From Massilia sp. (GTDB lineage: Bacteria; Pseudomonadota; Gammaproteobacteria; Burkholderiales; Burkholderiaceae_D), in NCBI GenBank assembly GCA_003520365.1, contig DOUW01000272.1, positions 3,767 to 9,721 on the forward strand: a DNA stretch of 5,955 nt. Reading direction: 5' to 3'. The translations under genes and the position numbers were made by a program. Shown here one piece after another: positions 1-5,673 of the stretch. The notes beneath the pieces are model-generated. The model did no database searches, was not told the origin of the DNA, and saw only the letters and a list, made by a program, of their open reading frames with translations. The first letter of the stretch is position 1, and each line of letters starts with the position of its first letter.

Positions 1-441
1 GCGCGCGTAGCGCGTCAATCCCGCCGGACCGCCCACTTCGCGCAGCAGCATATTGCCGGCGGTGTTGTCGCTGTATTGCAAGGTCGCAGCGCATAACTGC
101 GCCCCGCTCAATTCGCCGTCGACGTGCTTGCCGGTGATCGGCGACCAGTCGACAAAGACCGACCTCGGCAGGGACACGCGCCGGTCGAGCAAGCCGGGCT
201 CCCTGGCTTCGCGTGCCAGCACGGCCGCCGCCAGCACGACCTTGAACGTGCTGCACATCGGGAAGCGCTGCTCCTGGCGATACCCGATCGTGCGCCCGGT
301 GCCGGTGTCGATGGCGGCCACGCCGAGCTCGCCGCCCAGGGCGGCTTCGGCGGCGGCGAAATCGGCGCTGACAGTCGTCGGCGCCGCGGCTGCGGCAAGC
401 GGCAGGGAGGCAAGCGCAAGCATGAGGTGACGGCGTTGCAT
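1..441 (-). CDS. bla: Class A serine beta-lactamase, 5' part (3' end beyond left edge)
   Basis: Periplasmic enzyme that opens the beta-lactam ring through an acyl-serine intermediate. The first 147 residues are present and the frame is open to base 1. Residues 1-20 form a signal peptide with a twin-arginine (QRRHLML) and an Ala-rich end, so Tat export is plausible. The active-site motif C-S-T-F-K lies at residues 63-67 (Ser64 and Lys67 equal Ambler 70 and 73), and S-D-N at 124-126 equals Ambler 130-132. The constant offset of 6 shows no gap between the two motifs. Cys63 equals Ambler 69 and Trp99 equals Ambler 105, a combination seen in KPC-type enzymes, although Cys69 also occurs in enzymes that are not carbapenemases. 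Glu166, the KTG motif and position 238 lie outside the window. No Shine-Dalgarno precedes this ATG; an in-frame ATG at 471 would add ten residues. The deacylase gene lies upstream on the same strand, separated by a hairpin, so transcription is probably independent. Confidence 0.92.
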   Translation of the reverse strand, partial: MQRRHLMLALASLPLAAAAAPTTVSADFAAAEAALGGELGVAAIDTGTGRTIGYRQEQRFPMCSTFKVVLAAAVLAREAREPGLLDRRVSLPRSVFVDWSPITGKHVDGELSGAQLCAATLQYSDNTAGNMLLREVGGPAGLTRYAR

Positions 442-516
442 CGAGAGCGGGAAGCGTCGAGGTGGGCGCATGGGCGTATCGCAGCAGGGATGGTTGGACT
501 CCGAAGAGCCTGTTGG

Positions 517-553
517 CCGCTCGAAGGCGCGGGCCGACGCCGCCTTCGAGCGG
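517..553 (-). terminator. Perfect 13-bp stem-loop behind the deacylase gene
   Basis: CCGCTCGAAGGCG (517-529) and its exact reverse complement CGCCTTCGAGCGG (541-553) flank an 11-base loop. In transcript direction the stem begins 11 bases after the TAA stop codon of the deacylase (565-567) and lies upstream of the beta-lactamase start. There is no T-tract after the stem on the minus strand (CCAACAGG follows), so it is not a textbook intrinsic terminator. In a GC-rich genome such a stem may stop polymerase or protect the 3' end of the mRNA. The inverted repeat is seen directly; the terminator role is inferred. Confidence 0.6.
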
Positions 554-564
554 GAGGAAGATGC

Positions 565-1539
565 TTAGCCGCGGCCGAATTCCGGATTCGGGCGGGTCAG
601 GTAGTACCACTCCGAGTTCGCGCCGGCCTTTGCGTCCGGGAACAGGATGCGGCCGCTGAACTCCGCCAAGACCGGGGTGCCGTCGGCGCGGGTGCCGATC
701 TGCTCGCCCTCGATCACCGGGTCGAAGCTGGCCCAGGCGCGGCTGAACCCGTCGCCGGCGTCGAGCTTGTCGTACACCGCGACCATGTGCAGCGCTTCCA
801 TCTCGTCGAAGGGAACCGGTTCGGGGTCCGGCGCCTCGATCAGCTGCAGGTGGGCCAGGGTGTTGACGATGGCGCGGTAGGCCACTTCCGGCGCTTTCGG
901 GTCGAGGTGCTGGCCGCATTCCAGGGTCAGCGCATAGCCGCCCGTGGTGCGCATGTATTCGGTGGTGCCGACGCCGTAGCGCAGCACGGTTTCCAGTTCC
1001 GCCGCGTTGCCGCGCATGCGGCGCTGGACGCCGCCGCCATAGGCCGCCATCCAGCCGGTCACGAAGCGGCGCACGCCCAGGCGGCGCGCCAGCGCGCGTT
1101 CTTTCTCGGCGTGCCGGAAGGGTTCCAGTTCGCCGTCGTTGTCGACCGGGCCGACCATCACGAAGGGCTCGCCGTGGGCGGCATTGAAGGAATGCAGGTC
1201 GAGCAGCACGTCGTGCTGGGCCAGCAGCGGGCACAGCCAGTTGGCGACCTGGTCCTCGAAGTCCTGCGGGTCGTCTTTCGGGAACAGGTTGCGGTTCAGG
1301 TTGCGGTCGCCGTTGCGCTCGTTCTTGGCGTAGGCGAGGGGATTGACGACCGGCACGAAGGTGACGCTGCCTGCCGCGATGCGCAGCGCGCCGCTGTCGA
1401 GTTCCGCCATCACACGCTTGATCGCCTCGGTGCCGCAGATTTCGTTGCCGTGCGTCGCACCCATGATGATGACGCGCGGACCCTGGCCGAGGCCGGTATA
1501 GTTGACGGATTTGAACTGGAAGTTGCGGGCGGTGCTCAT
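565..1539 (-). CDS. Succinylglutamate desuccinylase/aspartoacylase family zinc hydrolase (M14-like)
   Basis: Predicted cytoplasmic zinc-dependent amidohydrolase of 324 residues that removes an acyl group from an N-acyl amino acid or related amide; the substrate cannot be read from sequence. The carboxypeptidase-like core shows the zinc ligands H30 and E33 (GATHGNE), H116 (DLHS) and a candidate catalytic E207 (LECGQH). The NLNRNLF segment at 80-86 matches the family's substrate-binding N-R region. The C-terminal part, from about 245, resembles the beta-rich domain that caps the active site in this family. No signal peptide or membrane segment is visible. ATG 1539 was chosen because the longer frame to 1662 would run through the divergent acyltransferase control region and start, and the added residues look non-coding. 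No strong Shine-Dalgarno is present. No other arginine-succinyltransferase (ast) pathway gene is nearby, so calling it astE is not justified. Confidence 0.88.
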   Translation of the reverse strand: MSTARNFQFKSVNYTGLGQGPRVIIMGATHGNEICGTEAIKRVMAELDSGALRIAAGSVTFVPVVNPLAYAKNERNGDRNLNRNLFPKDDPQDFEDQVANWLCPLLAQHDVLLDLHSFNAAHGEPFVMVGPVDNDGELEPFRHAEKERALARRLGVRRFVTGWMAAYGGGVQRRMRGNAAELETVLRYGVGTTEYMRTTGGYALTLECGQHLDPKAPEVAYRAIVNTLAHLQLIEAPDPEPVPFDEMEALHMVAVYDKLDAGDGFSRAWASFDPVIEGEQIGTRADGTPVLAEFSGRILFPDAKAGANSEWYYLTRPNPEFGRG

Positions 1540-1655
1540 GCGAATGGTGATCCAAGGAAATATCGGTGGCCACATTTTATCGGGAATCCTTGGCCCGCGT
1601 GCGTGTCGCGTGGCATCATTCGCAACCCTGGCAACCCCGGCAACCTGTCCACGCA
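1540..1655. promoter_or_regulatory. Divergent control region between deacylase and acyltransferase genes
   Basis: The 116 bases between the two divergent start codons must hold both promoters unless one lies inside a gene. The left half is AT-richer than its surroundings. On the minus strand TAAAAT (reverse of 1574-1579) matches the sigma-70 -10 consensus at 5 of 6 bases, about 35 bases before the deacylase ATG, but no good -35 box is spaced from it. On the plus strand TTGGCC (1590-1595) and CATCAT (1614-1619), 18 bases apart, each match 4 of 6. Both assignments are weak. No clear operator palindrome was found. Confidence 0.3.
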
Positions 1656-2813
1656 ATGACACCTTCCCGCAGTACGCGCGTGCACGGTCTCGACACCCTG
1701 CGCGCCCTGGCCGTGACCCTGGTGGTGCTGCACCACTACACGCTCTTCGTCTCGAACGACGACTACACGTTCGGCTGGATCGGGCGCATTGGCTGGACCG
1801 GGGTCGACCTGTTCTTCGCGCTGTCGGGCTACCTGATCGGCAACCAGATCTTCGCCGCGCTAGCCAGCCGCGAGGGCCTGTCGCTGAAGCATTTCTATGC
1901 GCGCCGCCTGCTGCGCACGCTGCCGAATTTTTGGGTGGTGCTGGCGGTCTACTTCCTGTGGCCAGCTTTCCGTGAAAATGCGCCCTTGCTGCCGCTGTGG
2001 CGCTACCTGAGCTTCACGCAGAATCTCGGCCTCGAACCGGGCACCGCCTTTTCGCACAGCTGGTCGCTGGCCATCGAGGAGCAGTTTTACCTGCTGCTGC
2101 CCGCGCTGGCGATGCTGGGCGCGGCGCTGCGCCTGCGCATCTCGATGGCCTGGATCGTCATCGGGGCTGTCATGATCGGCGGCATGCTGTTGCGCGCCTG
2201 GCTCTGGAGCGCCCAGGTCGACCCCCAAAAGTATGGGATTTACTTCTATTACAAGCTCATTTATTACTCGAGCTTATGCCGCCTCGACGAACTGGTGGCC
2301 GGCGTCGCCCTCGCGCTGGTGAAGAACCGCCATCCGCACGCCTGGACCGCGCTGACGCGTCACGGCAGGCTGTGGCTGCTCGCCGGCCTGGCCGTGACGG
2401 GATTCGTCTTCTGGCGCTTTCTCGACGACCGCTACGGCTTCGCGCCGACGGTGTTCGGCTATCCGCTGCTGGGCCTGGGCTTCGGCCTGCTGATCCTGGC
2501 CGCGCTGTCGGACAAGTCGGGATTGCGCGAACTGCGCATCCCCGGCGCCGCCAGCCTGGCCTTGTGGTCCTACGCGATTTACCTGAGCCACCGCGGCGTG
2601 AGTGCGCTCGGGGCGCAGTTCCTGAGCACGCTCGGCTACGGACCGCAGACGAAGGTGGCGATCGTCTCCCTGCTGGCGCTGTCAGTGCTGGCGGGCTGGC
2701 TCCTGTACCGGCTGGTCGAGACGCCCTTCATGCGCCTGCGCGAGCGCTACGTGCCGAGCAACCTGGCGCGGCCGGCGTACCGGCTTCATCGAGAGTCCTC
2801 ATCCGATATCTAG
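1656..2813 (+). CDS. Integral-membrane acyltransferase 3 family protein (OafA/YrhL-like)
   Basis: Inner-membrane enzyme of 385 residues that would move an acyl group, typically acetyl, across the membrane onto a surface polysaccharide, lipid or similar acceptor. Family signatures run in order: the N-terminal R-X10-H motif (R16 to H27) in the first membrane segment; GVDLFFALSGYLIG at 49-62; an RxxR motif in YARRLLR (81-87); SHSWSLAIEEQFYLLLP at 133-149; CRLDELVAGVALAL at 208-221; and the closing LVETPFMRLRER at 353-364. About ten hydrophobic segments are visible, as usual for the family, and there is no extra C-terminal SGNH domain. ATG 1656 places TPSRSTRVHGLDTLRALA at the N terminus as in homologues. 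The frame extends to ATG 1566, but those 30 residues (many W, Q, P and H) look non-coding. No clear Shine-Dalgarno is present. The acceptor is unknown because no polysaccharide genes adjoin it. Confidence 0.9.
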   Translation: MTPSRSTRVHGLDTLRALAVTLVVLHHYTLFVSNDDYTFGWIGRIGWTGVDLFFALSGYLIGNQIFAALASREGLSLKHFYARRLLRTLPNFWVVLAVYFLWPAFRENAPLLPLWRYLSFTQNLGLEPGTAFSHSWSLAIEEQFYLLLPALAMLGAALRLRISMAWIVIGAVMIGGMLLRAWLWSAQVDPQKYGIYFYYKLIYYSSLCRLDELVAGVALALVKNRHPHAWTALTRHGRLWLLAGLAVTGFVFWRFLDDRYGFAPTVFGYPLLGLGFGLLILAALSDKSGLRELRIPGAASLALWSYAIYLSHRGVSALGAQFLSTLGYGPQTKVAIVSLLALSVLAGWLLYRLVETPFMRLRERYVPSNLARPAYRLHRESSSDI

Positions 2814-2849
2814 CTTTCCACAATATCTCTCCAGGGAAGAAGTTTTAGA

Positions 2850-2877
2850 TGCCAGGGTGTGGCAATATGTGTTGCCA
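2850..2877. repeat. Three alternating half-sites forming two overlapping inverted repeats
   Basis: TGCCA (2850-2854), TGGCAA (2860-2865) and TTGCCA (2872-2877) lie between the acyltransferase stop and the NTF2-like start. The middle element pairs with the left one (5-bp arms, 5-base spacer) and with the right one (6-bp arms, 6-base spacer), so two mutually exclusive dyads exist. The right edge is about 22 bases before the likely ATG. This could be a repressor or activator operator, or a switching RNA hairpin in the leader. No convincing -35/-10 pair was found beside it. The repeats are seen directly; their function is inferred. Confidence 0.45.
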
Positions 2878-2889
2878 TAACTTCGCATG

Positions 2890-2894
2890 AGGAG
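2890..2894 (+). promoter_or_regulatory. Shine-Dalgarno AGGAG deciding between two adjacent ATGs
   Basis: AGGAG lies 2 bases before ATG 2897 and 5 bases before ATG 2900. Two bases is too short for good initiation, so the second ATG of the ATGATG pair is the more likely start of the NTF2-like gene. Confidence 0.7.
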
Positions 2895-2899
2895 AAATG

Positions 2900-3421
2900 A
2901 TGAGAGTTGCAAGCTACGCCGCCGTGCTCGCCGCCAGTCTGGCTGTCTCCATGCCTCAGTCGACCTTCGCTCAGGACTCAGTGTCGAACAGGGAGCAGAT
3001 CGAAGGCGTGATCGACCGCTTCGGAAAAGCGATCGTCGACAAGGACGTTGCCGGCTTCATGGGGCTGTTCCTGCACGAGGACATCGCCTGGAACGTGGTC
3101 TATACCGACGGCAGTGTCGACAGGTATAACCGGGCGCTGAAGGACCCGAAGATGCCCCGGGCCACCAAGGTCCAGCGCGCCAGTCCGCGCGCCTTTATCG
3201 AAAGCATCGCCAGGTCCAGGCAAGTCAAATCCGAAACCTTCTCCAACGTGCGCATCGACACCGACGGCGAGGTCGCGCAGGTCTGGTTCGACTACGCCTT
3301 CATGAGCGGCGACTACAAGAATGCCTGGGGCAAGGAGGGCTGGCAGCTGGTCCGCACCGAGGCGGGCTGGAAGATCGCCGCGGTCACCTGGTCGGCGGAA
3401 GAAAACCCGGTCCCGCGCTGA
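2900..3421 (+). CDS. Secreted NTF2/SnoaL-like (nuclear transport factor 2 family) protein
   Basis: Predicted periplasmic or secreted protein of 173 residues. Residues 1-24 form a Sec signal peptide: a basic start, a hydrophobic Ala/Leu core, and the likely cleavage site TFA|QD. The mature part, about 149 residues, has the layout of small cone-shaped NTF2-like domains: helix EQIEGVIDRFGKAIVDKDVAGF (written here as residues 32-53), then LFLHEDIAWNVVY (57-69), a helical insert, and strands ending in the typical GWQLVRTEAGWKIAAVTWS (147-165). Such domains bind small ligands or serve as enzymes or subunits; no catalytic residues can be assigned with confidence. It starts 86 bases after the acyltransferase stop with its own Shine-Dalgarno and half-site leader, so it may be separately controlled. 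ATG 2897 directly upstream is the alternative start. Confidence 0.8.
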   Translation: MRVASYAAVLAASLAVSMPQSTFAQDSVSNREQIEGVIDRFGKAIVDKDVAGFMGLFLHEDIAWNVVYTDGSVDRYNRALKDPKMPRATKVQRASPRAFIESIARSRQVKSETFSNVRIDTDGEVAQVWFDYAFMSGDYKNAWGKEGWQLVRTEAGWKIAAVTWSAEENPVPR

Positions 3422-3454
3422 CGTGGTCCCCCGTGAGGTCCCGCCGTGGTCCCC
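3422..3454. repeat. Short direct repeats CGTGGTCCCC between convergent genes
   Basis: CGTGGTCCCC occurs at 3422-3431 and again at 3445-3454, with a degenerate copy CGTGAGGTCCC at 3432-3442 between them. The tract begins directly after the TGA stop of the NTF2-like gene, in the 50-base gap before the stop codon of the convergent gene. It may be a small slippage-derived duplication. No strong bidirectional terminator is seen in the gap, only a 6-bp dyad CGCGAC/GTCGCG at 3460-3480 whose loop contains the opposing stop codon. Confidence 0.5.
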
Positions 3455-3471
3455 GGCGTCGCGACAGGCGC

Positions 3472-3945
3472 TCAGTCGCGCGCCTCGATGACGTCGAAGG
3501 CCGCCGGCATCGCGCCCAGGAAGGCCAGGGTCGCGTGCACGCGCTCGCGCATGTCCATGCCGTTCGTCGCCTCGATGGCGGCGCGCAGGCCGGGCCGTGC
3601 TTCCAGCGTGTGCGGGCTGCGGTAGGCCTCGATCAGCAGGGCGACCAGGTCGGTCGGCGCGCTGCAGGAGCGGCGCAGGCGGGTGTCGATCACGCCGAGC
3701 AGGGTGCGCTGCATGGCCGGGGTCGGATTCACGATGTGGGCGAACACCGACGGCGTGTTGGCGATCGACTCGCACAGCGAACGCTCGATGGCCTCGGGCT
3801 TGAGGTCGGAGGCGATGTCGAAATAGCCGCGGTCCCAGCGCGTGCGCGCGTAGGCGTGGCCGGCGGGGAAGCGGTCGATGGTCTCGAAGCCCAGCGCGTG
3901 GCTGGCTTTCGAGAGCAGGTCGAGCACGGTGTCCATCAGGGGCAT
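3472..3945 (-). CDS. Unrecognised 157-residue cytoplasmic protein
   Basis: I do not recognise this family. The product has no signal peptide, no membrane segment and no metal-binding cluster. It appears mostly helical, with an N-terminal helix MDTVLDLLSKASHALG (4-19), a Trp/aromatic segment YARTRWDRGYFDIASDL (32-48), a region rich in Ala, Leu and Arg, and a C-terminal MRERVHATLAFLGAMPAAF (132-150). Codon usage fits the neighbours, with G/C third positions, so it is likely a real gene. The start is uncertain because no Shine-Dalgarno precedes ATG 3945, ATG 3936 or GTG 3969. The longer frame to 4050 is rejected because it reads through the hairpin at 3988-4027. It is convergent with the NTF2-like gene and follows the pirin gene on the same strand, but the hairpin between suggests independent transcription. 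Confidence 0.7.
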   Translation of the reverse strand: MPLMDTVLDLLSKASHALGFETIDRFPAGHAYARTRWDRGYFDIASDLKPEAIERSLCESIANTPSVFAHIVNPTPAMQRTLLGVIDTRLRRSCSAPTDLVALLIEAYRSPHTLEARPGLRAAIEATNGMDMRERVHATLAFLGAMPAAFDVIEARD

Positions 3946-3987
3946 GGCAGGGAAGGGTGGGCAGTGCACATGACGGAAGTGTAACGC

Positions 3988-4027
3988 AAGCGCGGCCGGG
4001 CGATGCAAGGACCGCCCGGCCGCGTTT
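3988..4027 (-). terminator. Perfect 12-bp GC stem-loop behind the pirin gene
   Basis: CGCGGCCGGGCG (3991-4002) and its exact reverse complement (4013-4024) flank a 10-base loop. A G-T wobble and two A-T pairs extend the stem to 15 pairs (3988-4027). In transcript direction the stem starts about 43 bases after the pirin stop codon and ends about 43 bases before ATG 3945. On the minus strand it is followed by a weak T-rich stretch (CTTGCGTT), and on the plus strand by TTT. The likely role is termination of the azoR-pirin transcript; the stem is seen directly, the role is inferred. Confidence 0.65.
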
Positions 4028-4069
4028 CGGCAAATCGGCTCAAGCGCCATGGGAGCGTTCTTCGGCGCG

Positions 4070-4939
4070 CTAAGCGAAGCGCCCCGAACGGAAATCCTCG
4101 ACGGCCTGGTGCAACTCGGCCTGGGTATTCATCACGAAGGGCCCGTACTGCGCGATCGGTTCCTTCAGAGGACGGCCCGCGATCAACAGCAGGCGGGTTG
4201 GCTGGACCGCCTTGATCGCCACGCCGTCCGATCCTTCGGCGTTGTCGAAGATCGCCATGCGCGTCTGCGGCACGCCGCGGCCACCCACCACCGCCTCGCC
4301 GCGGAACACGTAGATGAAGGCATTGTGCCCGGCCGGCAGCGGCTGCTCGAAGGTCGCGCCTTCCGGCAGCGCGATGTCGAGGTAGAGCGGCTCGGTACCG
4401 TCGCGCTGCACGGCGCCGGCCACGCCGTGGCTGCTGCCGGCGATGACCTGCACGGTGGCGCCGGATTCCAGCGTGAAGCGCGGCACTTCCTCGTTCGGGA
4501 TGTCGCGGTACCAGGGCGCGCTCATCTTGTCCTTCGCGGGCAGGTTCAACCACAGCTGGAAGCCTTCCATCAGGCCCTCGTTCTGCTCGGGCATCTCGGA
4601 GTGGATCACGCCGCGCCCGGCCGTCATCCACTGCACGCCACCGTCGGTCACGAGACCTTCGTTGCCGGCGCTGTCGCGGTGGCGCATGCGGCCGGCCAGC
4701 ATGTAGGTGACGGTCTCGAAGCCGCGGTGCGGGTGCTCCGGGAAGCCGGCGATGTAGTCGCCGGCCTTGTCGCTGCCGAACGCGTCCAGCATCAGGAAGG
4801 GATCGAGGCGGCGCTGCAGGGTTCCGGTGAGGACGCGGTTGATCTTCACGCCGGCGCCGTCCATCACGTACTGTCCGGCGATCACGCGTTCGACGCCACG
4901 CGGCTTCGTCACGGATTGGGTGTTCACTACCTGGGTCAT
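4070..4939 (-). CDS. Pirin family protein (bicupin)
   Basis: Cytoplasmic bicupin of 289 residues, the usual length for bacterial pirins. The N-terminal cupin (about 10-130) carries the metal site: H69 and H71 in FPEHPHRGFETVTY, and H113 and E115 in GRGVIHSEMPE. These are the Fe-binding residues of human pirin and E. coli YhhW. The typical QLWLNLPAKDKM segment (128-139) links to the pirin C-terminal domain (about 170-280), ending in GPFVMNT. YhhW and human pirin show quercetin 2,3-dioxygenase activity in vitro, and pirin is also described as a redox-sensing cofactor; the physiological substrate is unknown. An AGGAG six bases upstream favours the second ATG of the ATGATG pair; ATG 4942 is the alternative. 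The gene lies 47 bp downstream of azoR on the same strand with no terminator between, consistent with one operon for handling quinones or flavonoids. Confidence 0.93.
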   Translation of the reverse strand: MTQVVNTQSVTKPRGVERVIAGQYVMDGAGVKINRVLTGTLQRRLDPFLMLDAFGSDKAGDYIAGFPEHPHRGFETVTYMLAGRMRHRDSAGNEGLVTDGGVQWMTAGRGVIHSEMPEQNEGLMEGFQLWLNLPAKDKMSAPWYRDIPNEEVPRFTLESGATVQVIAGSSHGVAGAVQRDGTEPLYLDIALPEGATFEQPLPAGHNAFIYVFRGEAVVGGRGVPQTRMAIFDNAEGSDGVAIKAVQPTRLLLIAGRPLKEPIAQYGPFVMNTQAELHQAVEDFRSGRFA

Positions 4940-4945
4940 CATCTT

Positions 4946-4950
4946 CTCCT
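4946..4950 (-). promoter_or_regulatory. Shine-Dalgarno AGGAG of the pirin gene
   Basis: On the minus strand AGGAG is followed by AAG and then ATGATG: 3 bases to the first ATG, 6 to the second. The spacing favours the second start at 4939. The arrangement closely repeats the one before the NTF2-like gene at 2890. Confidence 0.7.
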
Positions 4951-4986
4951 GTTCTGCGCCGCCGGAGCGGCTGTTGCGTAAGGTGT

Positions 4987-5583
4987 TTAAGCCAGGGCCG
5001 CGTCGACCGCAGCGTCCGCTTCCGCCTGGCCCTTGGCCGCGGCGTCAGGACCCATGGACTGGCCGGCCGAGTACACGAAGGTATGGTCGGTCATGCCCAG
5101 GAAGTTCAGCAGCATGCGCACGAAAGGCACTTGCGGATCGGCCTCGACCGGGTAGACGCCGCCGCGCGAGGTGGTAACGAACACCTTCTTGTTCTTCAGC
5201 AGGCCTTCCGGACCGTTCTCGGTGTAGCGGAAGGTCACGCCGGCACGGGCGATGGCGTCGAACCAGCTCTTCAGCTGCACCGGGATGCCGAAGTTGTACA
5301 TCGGCGCGCCGATCACGACCACGTCGGCGGCCTGCACCTGGGCGATCAGCGCGTCGTCCAGTGCCACGCGGGCGGCCTGCTCGGCAGTGCGCTGGTCCGC
5401 CGGGGTGAACAGGGCGCCCAGGACGGCTTCGTCCAGCGTCGGGTGCGGATCGCGCGCCAGGTCGCGGGTTACGACAGTCGCGTCCGGGTTGGCGGCGACC
5501 AGCTTGGCGACGATGCTGTTGGCGACGCGGGTCGATTCGGACTGGGCGCCGCGCAGGCTGGAGGTGATCTGCAGGATGTTCAT
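4987..5583 (-). CDS. azoR: FMN-dependent NADH-azoreductase
   Basis: Cytoplasmic flavodoxin-fold enzyme of 198 residues, full length for AzoR, usually a homodimer. It transfers two electrons from NAD(P)H through FMN to quinones and azo dyes; quinone detoxification is the likely natural role. FMN-binding segments are in place and align with E. coli AzoR numbering without shift: S9, S15-E-S17 in the phosphate loop, MYNF at 95-98 within [17 protein letters not shown], and SRGG at 139-142. [13 protein letters not shown] (117-129) is the usual dimer and active-site segment. The start is secure: AGGA at 5591-5594 lies 7 bases upstream. The pirin gene follows 47 bp downstream, the gap holding only a small GCCGC/GCGGC stem at 4958-4971. 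A LysR regulator is transcribed divergently, making LysR control likely. Confidence 0.95.
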   Translation of the reverse strand: MNILQITSSLRGAQSESTRVANSIVAKLVAANPDATVVTRDLARDPHPTLDEAVLGALFTPADQRTAEQAARVALDDALIAQVQAADVVVIGAPMYNFGIPVQLKSWFDAIARAGVTFRYTENGPEGLLKNKKVFVTTSRGGVYPVEADPQVPFVRMLLNFLGMTDHTFVYSAGQSMGPDAAAKGQAEADAAVDAALA

Positions 5584-5590
5584 GGTGGCT

Positions 5591-5594
5591 TCCT
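5591..5594 (-). promoter_or_regulatory. Shine-Dalgarno of azoR
   Basis: On the minus strand AAAAAGGAAG contains AGGA seven bases before ATG 5583, a good ribosome binding site that confirms the azoR start. Confidence 0.7.
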
Positions 5595-5636
5595 TTTTCG
5601 TGAAGGGTTGTCGTTCGATAAGCGCTACTTTAGCAG

Positions 5637-5666
5637 TTCCAAAATCGAGCCAGAAGCCGCTAGAAT
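5637..5666 (+). promoter_or_regulatory. Candidate sigma-70 promoter for the LysR gene
   Basis: TAGAAT (5661-5666) matches the -10 consensus at 5 of 6 bases. The best -35 at 18-base spacing is a poor TTCCAA (5637-5642). Transcription would start near 5673, leaving a leader of about 26 bases. A poor -35 fits an activator- or autoregulated promoter. For azoR on the other strand only weak boxes are visible (TTGGAA, then TATCGA), as expected if it needs activation. Confidence 0.4.
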
Positions 5667-5673
5667 GGATAAC

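Noticed and set aside
565..1539. Naming the deacylase astE
   Set aside because: The arginine succinyltransferase pathway genes are absent nearby and the family covers many substrates, so the specific name is not supported.
124..1659. Long open frame on the plus strand (511 codons) opposite the beta-lactamase and deacylase genes
   Set aside because: It is antisense to two genes with clear family motifs; long stop-free antisense frames are expected in GC-rich DNA, and its composition (Ala, Arg, His, Val, Gln) resembles no family.
1540..1662. N-terminal extension of the deacylase to an ATG at 1662
   Set aside because: It would cross the divergent control region and overlap the acyltransferase start, and the added residues match nothing in the family.
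2814..2846. Possible weak terminator after the acyltransferase (CTTTCC/GGGAAG then TTTT)
   Set aside because: Only six pairs including a wobble, a 14-base loop, and three bases before the T run; too weak to call.
2978..4033. 351-codon minus-strand frame across the NTF2-like gene and the unknown gene
   Set aside because: It overlaps well-supported frames, is rich in Arg, Pro, Ala and His, and shows no motifs; a GC-driven shadow.
3946..4050. N-terminal extension of the unknown protein to an ATG at 4050
   Set aside because: The added segment reads through the perfect hairpin behind pirin and nearly reaches the pirin stop; a start near 3945 is more sensible.
4049..4981. 310-codon plus-strand frame opposite pirin
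   Set aside because: It is exactly antisense to the pirin gene with intact metal ligands; His/Ala/Val-rich shadow with no recognisable domain.
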